The position numbers were made by a program, and so were the translations under genes. Under the pieces are notes generated by a model that saw only the letters and a list, made by a program, of their open reading frames with translations, searched no databases and was not told the DNA's origin. Positions 1-5,075 of a stretch of 10,186 bases of DNA are shown here, piece after piece; position 1 is the first letter of the stretch, and the number at the start of each line of letters is the position of its first letter. The stretch spans positions 1 through 10,186 of the forward strand of contig JAITSM010000050.1 of assembly GCA_031287815.1 (NCBI GenBank). The letters are read 5' to 3'. The DNA comes from Prevotellaceae bacterium. Its GTDB lineage: Bacteria; Bacteroidota; Bacteroidia; Bacteroidales; UBA932.

Positions 1-188
1 TTCTTCACCTCCAATTGCGGTCTTCTTCACCCCGGCGGTTGTCTTCTTCACTTCGATGGTTGTCTTCTTCATTTCGGCGGTTGTTTTCTACCAGCCGGCG
101 GTTGCCTTCGTCTCTTCGATGGTTGGGTTCTGCCATTCGATGGTTGGATTCTACCATTCAAATGAAATCTTCTTCCGCCCGCCTTACG
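1..188. repeat. 21-base imperfect tandem repeat array, about 7 units
   Basis: From 21 to 167 the sequence reads as seven consecutive 21-base units (21-41, 42-62, 63-83, 84-104, 105-125, 126-146, 147-167). Most begin TCTTCT or TTCT and end in CGGCGGTTG or CGATGGTTG. Bases 1-20 and 168-188 look like degenerate edge units. The period is a multiple of three, so open frames pass through it on both strands, but their products are low-complexity Ser/Arg or Lys/Thr/Val repeats with no domain. The minus frame starting at base 72 (MKKTTIEVKKT...) leaves the window on the left, so a repeat-containing protein there cannot be excluded. I read it as a non-coding array. Confidence 0.75.
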
Positions 189-280
189 GCGGCATAAACT
201 GCTCAAATTTTAATCCCTTTTTATTTTTCATTGTTTTTTAGTCGTGAGTCATTAGTTTAAGGTTGCAAGCGTTGGGGGTT

Positions 281-361
281 TCTGTACGGACTTGAAGGAT
301 GGGTAACCTTAAATAACAGATGCAAAAATTACACTTCTACCTGTTCCCCTACCGGCGGCAG
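281..361. repeat. Downstream flank shared with the FISUMP2 locus (copy 1)
   Basis: This segment matches 9261-9345, with GGTAACCTTAAATAA as the best conserved core, followed by TGCAAAAAT, TTCTACCT and CCGGCGGCA in the same order and spacing. On the minus strand it spans the last codons of the four-helix-like remnant, its stop codon and the sequence after it. In both copies it lies on the 3' side of a FISUMP gene. Bases 189-280 between the tandem array and this flank show nothing I can name. Confidence 0.75.
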
Positions 362-514
362 CTGCGCGACAACCGTTTCGTACGCTTGCGCCGGAAGGAA
401 CTTTAAATCACAGCAGCATTGCAGCAACCCGCAGGCGACTTGAAGATGCTGCTGCGTGAGGGAAATAAAATACTGCCGTTTGTTGGCGCGTTTCGTAGCC
501 GCCGCACGTAGCAT
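329..514 (-). pseudogene. Truncated four-helix-bundle (S23/IVP-like) protein remnant
   Basis: The open frame gives 61 residues. The part from KRQYFISL through QQHLQVACGLLQ, DLKFLPAQAYE and VVAQLPP follows the hydrophobic spacing of the C-terminal half of the four-helix-bundle family found in 23S rRNA intervening sequences and scattered through Bacteroidota genomes (family pattern roughly F-x-x-x-L ... SLxELxxxLxxAxxLxFL ... Y). Such proteins are usually about 115-125 residues, so the N-terminal half is missing. The ATG at 514 falls inside a stretch shared with the FISUMP2 locus (513-547), which suggests a chance start after a deletion. It lies 48 bases downstream of the FISUMP1 stop on the same strand. 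The remnant at 4894-4986 shares the CC-x-DLKFLP motif, and 9310-9345 shares the C-terminal QLPPV. The family assignment is by eye; a short functional protein is possible but less likely. Confidence 0.55.
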
Positions 515-547
515 TATTTGGAAACAGTATTTTTTGCTTCTATTTAT
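513..547. repeat. 35-base exact repeat, FISUMP1 downstream copy
   Basis: These 35 bases, beginning ATTATTTGGAAACAGTATTT, are identical to 9410-9444. Both copies lie just after the stop codon of a FISUMP gene on the minus strand (15 and 19 bases past it). I see no hairpin or U-run marking it as a terminator. Identity here, next to strongly divergent 3' coding sequence, suggests recent duplication or recombination between the two loci. Confidence 0.85.
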
Positions 548-562
548 ATTATTTGGATTAAA

Positions 563-1714
563 TTACAGTTGGCGGAAGCAACGGACTCTATACACGTCTC
601 CGAGTACTTTCGTTTTGTGCATTACTCCCCAGTGGTATTCGCCCCATTCTGCAGAATGCCACATCACAACCATAAAGTCTGGTTCGTCATTAGCTAGATA
701 GGTATCGCCCCCCTGTGGGTCGTATCGTCGGTGAATACATATAGGTCCAGACCACCCAAAGTAAGCGCTATAGGTCGGCGATGCACTTGGGCAAGCTAAG
801 TATTGCGAGGCTGTCATTGCATCAGCATGTATTGTATTAAGCAGTGTAATCCAGCCTGCGCTAACAGGCAGCATCCATTCATCCGGACAAACACCTTGTT
901 TTTTGGCACCGTAGCCATCTGAGCCACCACCATTCATTTCGGTACTCGTATACCACCGTCCACATGTTTCCTTTGTACAATCAGCAACTGTAATCGAAGA
1001 ACCGGTTCCTGCATATTTAACACTCTGCGCCAACCACCACTTGTTGTCAGGCATCAAAACAATTCGATATAATTCATTATCTCTGCTATCTTTTATCCAT
1101 GCTTCCCAATTCCCTGCACCACTTTGGCGTTCCATGCAACGACGAGAGGCGTCCATATACAAGTCGCTTCCGGTATAGGAACACCAAAGTCCGGGATAAC
1201 CTGTGGCGTCGGTTATGGTTGCCGGCGTAAACGTTACGGCAGAAGTAGCAATAGTGGTACCGGACACTGTTAGCGAAGTGGCACCATTAGAAGCAATCAA
1301 TTTGAATGGCGGCGTTCCCGCCAATGTGTAGGAACTATTGGTATTCGCCAAAACATTCGGCGGGTAGTCGCTGCCGTAGGCGCACCAGTTAAATTTTCCG
1401 TAGGCATTGCTTAATGTGGCGGTAACCGTCGTGCCGTTGGCGGTTACAAAAAAGCCACGTCCATTTAAATCCGTGTAAGTGCCGGATGTTACGGATACCG
1501 CACTGATAACGGCTTTTTCAAATGTACCCGGAGAAGTTCCGACAATCGGGCACAAATCTACCCATACCCACACATGATTGTTATAAGGCGTACCTGTCCA
1601 TTCCACTTTAAAGGTTACTTTGTTTGTGGAATAATCCGTAGAAAGCGGCGTAACGGTTACTGTGGCGCTTGCTGCCAGGTTTGCGAACATTGCTAAAAAG
1701 AAAATTTTTTTCAT
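563..1714 (-). CDS. Secreted FISUMP-domain protein (paralog 1)
   Basis: The protein has 383 residues. Residues 1-16 (MKKIFFLAMFANLAAS) form a signal peptide. Residues about 18-165 are rich in T, V, S and G and look like a beta-sandwich stalk. From about 205 the sequence follows the Fibrobacter succinogenes major paralogous domain (FISUMP, TIGR02145): DSRDNELYRIVLMPDNKWWL at 209-228, GVCPDEWMLP at 274-283, and the terminal VRCFRQL at 377-383. The FISUMP domain resembles C-type-lectin-like folds and is usually found on exported proteins; no biochemical function is established. The start is fixed by the signal peptide. A consensus promoter lies 319 bases upstream (2033-2063), leaving a long structured leader. 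A paralog at 9464-10186 shares the central region almost exactly but differs after about residue 235. No lipobox or type IX C-terminal signal is visible, so surface anchoring is unknown. Confidence 0.88.
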   Translation of the reverse strand: MKKIFFLAMFANLAASATVTVTPLSTDYSTNKVTFKVEWTGTPYNNHVWVWVDLCPIVGTSPGTFEKAVISAVSVTSGTYTDLNGRGFFVTANGTTVTATLSNAYGKFNWCAYGSDYPPNVLANTNSSYTLAGTPPFKLIASNGATSLTVSGTTIATSAVTFTPATITDATGYPGLWCSYTGSDLYMDASRRCMERQSGAGNWEAWIKDSRDNELYRIVLMPDNKWWLAQSVKYAGTGSSITVADCTKETCGRWYTSTEMNGGGSDGYGAKKQGVCPDEWMLPVSAGWITLLNTIHADAMTASQYLACPSASPTYSAYFGWSGPICIHRRYDPQGGDTYLANDEPDFMVVMWHSAEWGEYHWGVMHKTKVLGDVYRVRCFRQL

Positions 1715-2032
1715 AAAAATGTTTTTTTAAAAGTTAATTACTTTTTGCAGCTTCGGGATTGTTTTATTTAAGTACCCACAAACACAAACAACCTTTATAA
1801 AACAATCCCCTGCTACAATTTTATTTTCATTGCCACTTTTCACGATTTCTACGGTGGTTTGTGGGATTTTTCTTAAAAAGAAAACGTGAATTTCAATTTA
1901 TTATTGTAAGAGGTTCCGCAAACCCACCGTCAAAAAATAAATTTAAATTCACGTTCTATATAACATGAATACTTTGACGGTTGAAATTTTGCGGATTTCT
2001 TACGCTAAATAAAAAAGAACGTTATAACGCTG
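1715..2032 (-). promoter_or_regulatory. Long structured 5' leader of FISUMP1 with interleaved inverted repeats
   Basis: There is no credible gene here. In transcript order (minus strand) the elements are: X1 (2003-1973), L1 (1955-1936), Y (1934-1906), L2 (1902-1883), X2 (1866-1851), then a terminal hairpin. X1 pairs with Y in three helices of 6, 8 and 9 base pairs (1998-2003/1906-1911, 1988-1995/1915-1922, 1973-1981/1926-1934). L1 pairs with L2 over 20 positions with one mismatch and encloses Y, so the two pairings cross in H-type pseudoknot order. X2 can pair with Y instead of X1 (7 base pairs 1851-1857/1924-1930, then TTTG/CAAA). L2 is followed directly by TTTTCTTTTT on the transcript. A 13-base-pair perfect hairpin (1755-1767/1797-1809, 29-base loop) lies nearer the start codon. 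The pairings are seen directly; a regulatory role is inferred. Confidence 0.6.
1755..1809 (-). repeat. 13-base-pair perfect inverted repeat before FISUMP1
   Basis: GGGATTGTTTTAT at 1755-1767 is the exact reverse complement of ATAAAACAATCCC at 1797-1809, with a 29-base loop containing the A/C-rich CCCACAAACACAAACAACC on the plus strand. It has no following U-run on either strand, so it does not look like an intrinsic terminator. It lies 41 bases upstream of the FISUMP1 start codon and would be the last large hairpin of the leader. Confidence 0.8.
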
Positions 2033-2063
2033 CAAATATATTACTTTATTTTTTAATTCCAAA
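2033..2063 (-). promoter_or_regulatory. Bacteroidota primary-sigma promoter for FISUMP1
   Basis: On the minus strand TTTG (2063-2060), a 19-base spacer and TATATTTG (2040-2033) match the Bacteroides -33/-7 consensus TTTG-N19-TAnnTTTG in every defined position. The expected transcription start is near 2026, giving a leader of roughly 310 bases. The same promoter with the same downstream bases (TATATTTGCAGC) occurs at 5014-5044. Confidence 0.8.
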
Positions 2064-2095
2064 TATTTTCGAAAAAAATTTTACCCCCCGAGTTA

Positions 2096-2185
2096 AAAAC
2101 TAAAAGTTAAAAGTTGGCTGGCGCTTATTTAATGGAGAATGGAGAGTGGGCTGGCGCCGGAGGTCAGCAGGCAGTTTTTAGTTTT
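2096..2185. repeat. Dispersed repeat, copy A
   Basis: AT-rich inverted arms AAAACTAAAA (2096-2105) and TTTTAGTTTT (2176-2185) flank a GC-rich core. Within the core, bases 2145-2166 match the reverse complement of 6523-6544 at 20 of 22 positions (AGTGGGCT, then GCGCCGGAGG). A shorter GGCTGGCGC occurs at 2115-2123. The element sits between divergent genes and encodes nothing. It looks like a small interspersed palindromic or MITE-type repeat. Confidence 0.6.
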
Positions 2186-2238
2186 CAGTAAGTAGTCATT
2201 TCATATATTAAAATTTATTCTGCAAATATTTTTTTACG

Positions 2239-2246
2239 TAACTTTA
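2239..2246 (+). promoter_or_regulatory. Probable -7 box for the 2267 gene and gcvT
   Basis: TAACTTTA differs from TAnnTTTG only in the last base and ends 20 bases before the ATG at 2267. I find no clear TTTG at the -33 position, so this promoter is weaker or activator-dependent compared with the others in the window. Confidence 0.45.
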
Positions 2247-2266
2247 CAAAAAATTAGAAAATAGTC

Positions 2267-3130
2267 ATGAAAAAAATTTTACTTTTGCTATGGCTGCCGG
2301 TAGCTATAACTTTATCGGCACAGGAACGCATAATGCCTACGGCCGAACAGATTGAACGCTTTTCACGCACTACCCTGAATGTGGTGCTGACCGGCGAAAA
2401 CATCCTTCTGGAAGCCGCTTTGAAAGATGCGCTGGAAAGTAAATGGAAACTTACGCCGCTAAAATTTATCGATAAAGTGGAGTTCGATGCAAACGTCGGC
2501 GATGCCAACCGCACGTTCCTTCTCCTGGTGGGCGGCAGTTTCCAAAAAGGCGAGGAGGAAAAATTGTTTGTATATACTTTCCTGAATTTATTGATGGGCG
2601 GCGGGGTGTCATTGGACAAACTGTCCGAGTTTTTATTGCTGCCGGTATCGTGCGACGGACAATCTATTGACAAGCCGCTGTTATTTATGAGCGCGTTTGT
2701 GGATATCATGCAACGCCATGTTCTAAGCATACAGCAAAATCCCAAACTGGCGAAACAAAAGTTAGACGACAGGTACAATAAAAATATCGAACGCCTGGTT
2801 GGCCGCCACCTGATGCTGGTGAAAGACGATATTACTTATACGGTAACCGAAGAAGAAATGGCACAATCGTTCAATGGCCGCCTGCGTATTGTAGAAGACG
2901 GCGACGTGGAACAAGCCATGACGGCGGAAGCAAAGAACCAGGTCATCGGATTGACGCTGTATCCGCGAGTGGGAAGCCCGAAACACACTTTTTGCTACAA
3001 TATGCTGATTGCCGCCGACACGCATGAACTCATCTATTTCAAGCGGCACAAGGTAAACAAGAAGCAAGAGCAGGGTTTTTTGAAAGAAGAATTAAAACGT
3101 TTCGGTATTTACCTGCGGAAATCAAAATAA
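2267..3130 (+). CDS. Exported protein of unknown function
   Basis: The protein has 287 residues. Residues 1-18 (MKKILLLLWLPVAITLSA) are a signal peptide, probably cleaved before QERIMP; there is no lipobox cysteine. The rest is a mixed alpha/beta sequence with one hydrophobic stretch (VYTFLNLLMGGGVSLDKL, about residues 102-119) and a charged, basic C-terminus (KRHKVNKKQEQGF ... LRKSK). I recognise no domain or catalytic motif. The start is set by the signal peptide and by the near-consensus -7 box 20 bases upstream. The stop is 9 bases before the gcvT start, so the two are probably cotranscribed, but a periplasmic protein has no obvious link to the glycine cleavage system. It may be a lineage-specific Bacteroidales protein. 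Confidence 0.85.
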   Translation: MKKILLLLWLPVAITLSAQERIMPTAEQIERFSRTTLNVVLTGENILLEAALKDALESKWKLTPLKFIDKVEFDANVGDANRTFLLLVGGSFQKGEEEKLFVYTFLNLLMGGGVSLDKLSEFLLLPVSCDGQSIDKPLLFMSAFVDIMQRHVLSIQQNPKLAKQKLDDRYNKNIERLVGRHLMLVKDDITYTVTEEEMAQSFNGRLRIVEDGDVEQAMTAEAKNQVIGLTLYPRVGSPKHTFCYNMLIAADTHELIYFKRHKVNKKQEQGFLKEELKRFGIYLRKSK

Positions 3131-3139
3131 AAGAACATT

Positions 3140-4252
3140 ATGAAAACAACGGTTTTTACAGCCAATCACATTAAGCTGGGCGCGAAAATGCTTTCGTTTG
3201 CCGGCTACAACATGCCGGTAGAATATACCGGTATCAACAGTGAACACCTTGCCGTATGCGAAAAAGCAGGCGTGTTCGACGTGAGCCACATGGGCGAAAT
3301 TTGGGTAAAAGGCGCCAATGCCTTGCCGTTTATACAATATGTAACATCGAACGACGCGGCAGTGTTGACGCCCGGAAAGGTGCAATATTCGGCTTTTCTC
3401 AACGGCAAAGGCGGCATCGTGGACGACTTGCTGGTATATTGCATCGACACACAGACGTATTTGTTGGTAGTGAATGCCGCCAATATCGAAAAAGACTGGA
3501 ATTTTTTGTGTGCGCATGCGCCGCGCTTCCACCTTACGCCGGGAAAAGAACTGTACAACGCCTCCGACGAAATTTGCCAACTGGCGGTGCAGGGGCCGCT
3601 GGCGTTGAAAGCCATTCAAAAAATTTGCGACAAGCCGGTCATGGACATGGAATATTATACTTTCCAAAAGCTAACGGTAGCAGGCATTCCCAACGCGATT
3701 CTTTCCATTACCGGATATACGGGCGCCGGCGGTTGCGAAATTTATGTAGCCAATGAAGACGGCGCGCGCCTGTGGGATGCAGTGTTTGAAGCCGGGCGGG
3801 AATTCGGTATCCAGCCTGTGGGGCTGGGCGCACGCGACACGCTGCGCCTGGAAATGGGTTTCTGCCTTTACGGCAACGATATTGACGATACCACCTCGCC
3901 TATCGAAGCCGGACTGGGCTGGATTACCAAGTTCAGCGAAGCAAAGGGCGATTTCATTGACCGGGCTTTGCTGGAACAGCAAAAACAGACCGGCGTTACG
4001 CGCAAGTTAATCGGTTTTAAAATGGTGGATAAAGGCGTTCCGCGACATGGATACGAATTGTGCGATGCGGCGGGAACGGTGATAGGCGCCGTTACTTCCG
4101 GCACTATGTCGCCCACGCTGAAAACAGGCATCGGGCTGGGATATGTGCAGGCGGCATGGGCAAAAACCGGCGCTGAAATTTTTGTTAACATCCGCGAACG
4201 TTTACTGAAAGCGGAGATTGCGAAATTACCTTTCCGCAAAAGCGCCTGCTAA
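3140..4252 (+). CDS. gcvT: Glycine cleavage system T protein (aminomethyltransferase)
   Basis: T protein transfers the aminomethyl carbon from lipoylated H protein to tetrahydrofolate, giving 5,10-methylene-THF and ammonia; it is cytoplasmic. The 370-residue length is typical. Family landmarks are in order: FAGYNMPVEY (20-29), DVSHMGE (47-53), GGIVDDLLVY (91-100, with the conserved folate-site Asp), QLAVQGP (147-153), SITGYTG (189-195), GLGARDTLRLEMGFCLYGND (228-247), SPIEAGLGW (253-261), TSGTMSPTLKTGIGLGYV (319-336), and a C-terminal KLPFRK. TGYTGAGG in place of the proteobacterial TGYTGEDG is, as far as I recall, usual in Bacteroidota homologues. The start follows the exported-protein gene by 9 bases. 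No other gcv gene is in the window. The rplS -33 box begins 6 bases after the stop, so no terminator fits between them. Confidence 0.97.
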   Translation: MKTTVFTANHIKLGAKMLSFAGYNMPVEYTGINSEHLAVCEKAGVFDVSHMGEIWVKGANALPFIQYVTSNDAAVLTPGKVQYSAFLNGKGGIVDDLLVYCIDTQTYLLVVNAANIEKDWNFLCAHAPRFHLTPGKELYNASDEICQLAVQGPLALKAIQKICDKPVMDMEYYTFQKLTVAGIPNAILSITGYTGAGGCEIYVANEDGARLWDAVFEAGREFGIQPVGLGARDTLRLEMGFCLYGNDIDDTTSPIEAGLGWITKFSEAKGDFIDRALLEQQKQTGVTRKLIGFKMVDKGVPRHGYELCDAAGTVIGAVTSGTMSPTLKTGIGLGYVQAAWAKTGAEIFVNIRERLLKAEIAKLPFRKSAC

Positions 4253-4258
4253 AAAATA

Positions 4259-4290
4259 TTTGTGGGAAGCAAATATTTTATATATCTTTG
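4259..4290 (+). promoter_or_regulatory. Promoter of rplS-tRNA-Arg
   Basis: TTTG (4259-4262), a 20-base spacer and TATCTTTG (4283-4290) match the Bacteroidota consensus. Transcription should begin near 4297, which excludes an upstream in-frame ATG at 4288 and supports the L19 start at 4363. The leader is about 65 bases long. Confidence 0.8.
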
Positions 4291-4319
4291 CAGCCCCAAA
4301 TAAAAACGCAACCGCTTAC

Positions 4320-4338
4320 ACTGGGTATGGATACCGGT
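4320..4338 (+). promoter_or_regulatory. Hairpin in the rplS leader
   Basis: In the leader, ACT-GGTA pairs with TACC-GGT around a TGGA tetraloop, with one bulged G (4320-4338). It lies 24 bases before the rplS start. Ribosomal protein leaders that bind their own product are common in bacteria, so this may be one, but a single hairpin is weak evidence. Confidence 0.35.
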
Positions 4339-4362
4339 AATGTTGCACAAAAACTTAAAATT

Positions 4363-4746
4363 ATGGACTTAATTAAAATTGCGGAGCAGGCATTTGCCAC
4401 CGGAACGAAAAACTTCCCTGTATTCAAAGCGGGCGATACGATTACGGTAACTTACCGTATTAAAGAAGAAAATAAGGAACGGTTACAAAAATTTCGCGGC
4501 GTATGTATCCAACGCAAAGGTACAGGCGTAACACAAACGTTTACCGTCCGTAAAATTTCAAATGGCGTAGGCGTGGAACGCATCTTTCCGTTAACTTCGC
4601 CGTTTATTGAAAATATAGAGATGAATAAATCCGGCAAGGTGCGCCGCGCACGGATTTTCTACCTGCGGAAACTCACCGGCAAGAAAGCGCGCATCAAAGA
4701 AAAGAAAATGGCGCTGGTAGTAGAAGATAATACGGCACAGGAATAA
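4363..4746 (+). CDS. rplS: 50S ribosomal protein L19 (bL19)
   Basis: L19 sits at the 30S-50S interface of the ribosome. The 127-residue product begins MDLIKIAEQAFATG and has the family core FKAGDTITVTYRIKEENKER, FRGVCIQRKG, TFTVRKISNGVGVERIFPL, SPFIENIEMNKSGKVRRARI and FYLRKLTGKKARIKEKK. The frame is open back to 4288, but the promoter and the normal L19 N-terminus both favour 4363. The short C-terminal extension MALVVEDNTAQE is acidic. The stop is 12 bases before tRNA-Arg, so the two are very likely one transcript. Confidence 0.97.
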   Translation: MDLIKIAEQAFATGTKNFPVFKAGDTITVTYRIKEENKERLQKFRGVCIQRKGTGVTQTFTVRKISNGVGVERIFPLTSPFIENIEMNKSGKVRRARIFYLRKLTGKKARIKEKKMALVVEDNTAQE

Positions 4747-4758
4747 CAAAATATACTT

Positions 4759-4835
4759 GGCCCCATAGCTCAACTGAATAGAGTATTTGACTACGGATCA
4801 AAAGGTTGCAGGTTTGAATCCTGCTGGGGTCACCA
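4759..4835 (+). tRNA. tRNA-Arg (anticodon ACG), CCA encoded
   Basis: The cloverleaf folds fully: acceptor GGCCCCA/TGGGGTC (one G-U pair), D stem GCTC/GAGT, anticodon stem TTTGA/TCAAA with loop CTACGGA (ACG at 4793-4795), T stem GCAGG/CCTGC, discriminator A and an encoded CCA (4833-4835). ACG would be edited to ICG to read CGU, CGC and CGA. Two tertiary contacts differ from the usual form but covary: position 19 is A (4777) and position 56 is T (4815), replacing G19-C56, and A15 faces T48. It follows rplS by 12 bases and ends at a terminator. Confidence 0.95.
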
Positions 4836-4841
4836 CAAAGG

Positions 4842-4870
4842 AAAATCGCTAAAAAATAGCGATTTTTTTT
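4842..4870 (+). terminator. Intrinsic terminator after tRNA-Arg
   Basis: AAAATCGCTA (4842-4851) and TAGCGATTTT (4857-4866) form a 10-base-pair stem with a 5-base loop, followed by a run of eight T on the plus strand (4863-4870, overlapping the stem end). It would end the rplS-tRNA transcript, and it may also stop minus-strand transcription, where a shorter T-run follows. Confidence 0.88.
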
Positions 4871-4893
4871 GTGCTGATTTACGCAGATACCTT

Positions 4894-4986
4894 CTAATTC
4901 TTTAATTTCTTCCGTACGGTTTGTATATACACACTGAAATTTTTATAACCTTGCAGCGGAAGAAATTTTAAATCATAACAGCATGG
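4894..4986 (-). pseudogene. Decayed fragment of the four-helix-like gene
   Basis: In one minus frame the fragment reads PCCYDLKFLPLQGYKN and then SVYIQTVRKKLKN before a TAG. The first part aligns with CCCDLKFLPAQAYE of the remnant at 329-514; on DNA, 4958-4987 matches 393-422 at 25 of 30 positions without gaps. A TAG (4989-4987) lies immediately upstream in frame and there is no start codon, so it is a gene scrap. Only about 30 codons of the C-terminal half survive. An intact promoter still points at it from 5014-5044. Confidence 0.5.
4904..4967 (-). repeat. 11-base-pair perfect inverted repeat inside the remnant
   Basis: AATTTCTTCCG (4904-4914) is the exact reverse complement of CGGAAGAAATT (4957-4967), with a 42-base loop. 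The palindromes CCGTACGG and GTATATAC lie in the loop-side part. It would form a stem-loop in a transcript from the promoter at 5014-5044. The role is unknown, and it may be a by-product of decay. Confidence 0.6.
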
Positions 4987-5013
4987 CTATCGCCAAAAAC
5001 ATCAATACTGCTG

Positions 5014-5044
5014 CAAATATATAATAATATTTTTTACCAGCAAA
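5014..5044 (-). promoter_or_regulatory. Orphan consensus promoter, minus strand
   Basis: On the minus strand TTTG (5044-5041), a 19-base spacer and TATATTTG (5021-5014) match the consensus exactly. The expected start is near 5007, giving at most about 165 bases of transcript before the terminator at 4842-4870. No intact gene lies in that path. It is the same architecture, including the following CAGC, as the FISUMP1 promoter. Confidence 0.65.
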
Positions 5045-5075
5045 TCTTTTTCTAATTTTTTATTATTTGAATTTT

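Noticed and set aside
15..241. Ser/Arg-rich plus-strand frames over the 21-base array.
   Set aside because: Low-complexity translation of a tandem repeat with no signal peptide or domain.
2254..3067. Minus-strand frames opposite the exported-protein gene (2254-2778 and 2762-3067).
   Set aside because: The plus-strand frame has a signal peptide, a placed -7 box and tight spacing to gcvT; the minus frames have no supporting signal.
3122..3982. Long frames opposite and overlapping gcvT, such as 3122-3667 (-), 3671-3982 (-) and 3256-3756 (+).
   Set aside because: gcvT covers the region with full-length family similarity; the other frames show no domain.
4288..4362. Extension of L19 to the ATG at 4288.
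   Set aside because: That codon overlaps the -7 box and precedes the transcription start; the family N-terminus is MDLIKIAE at 4363.
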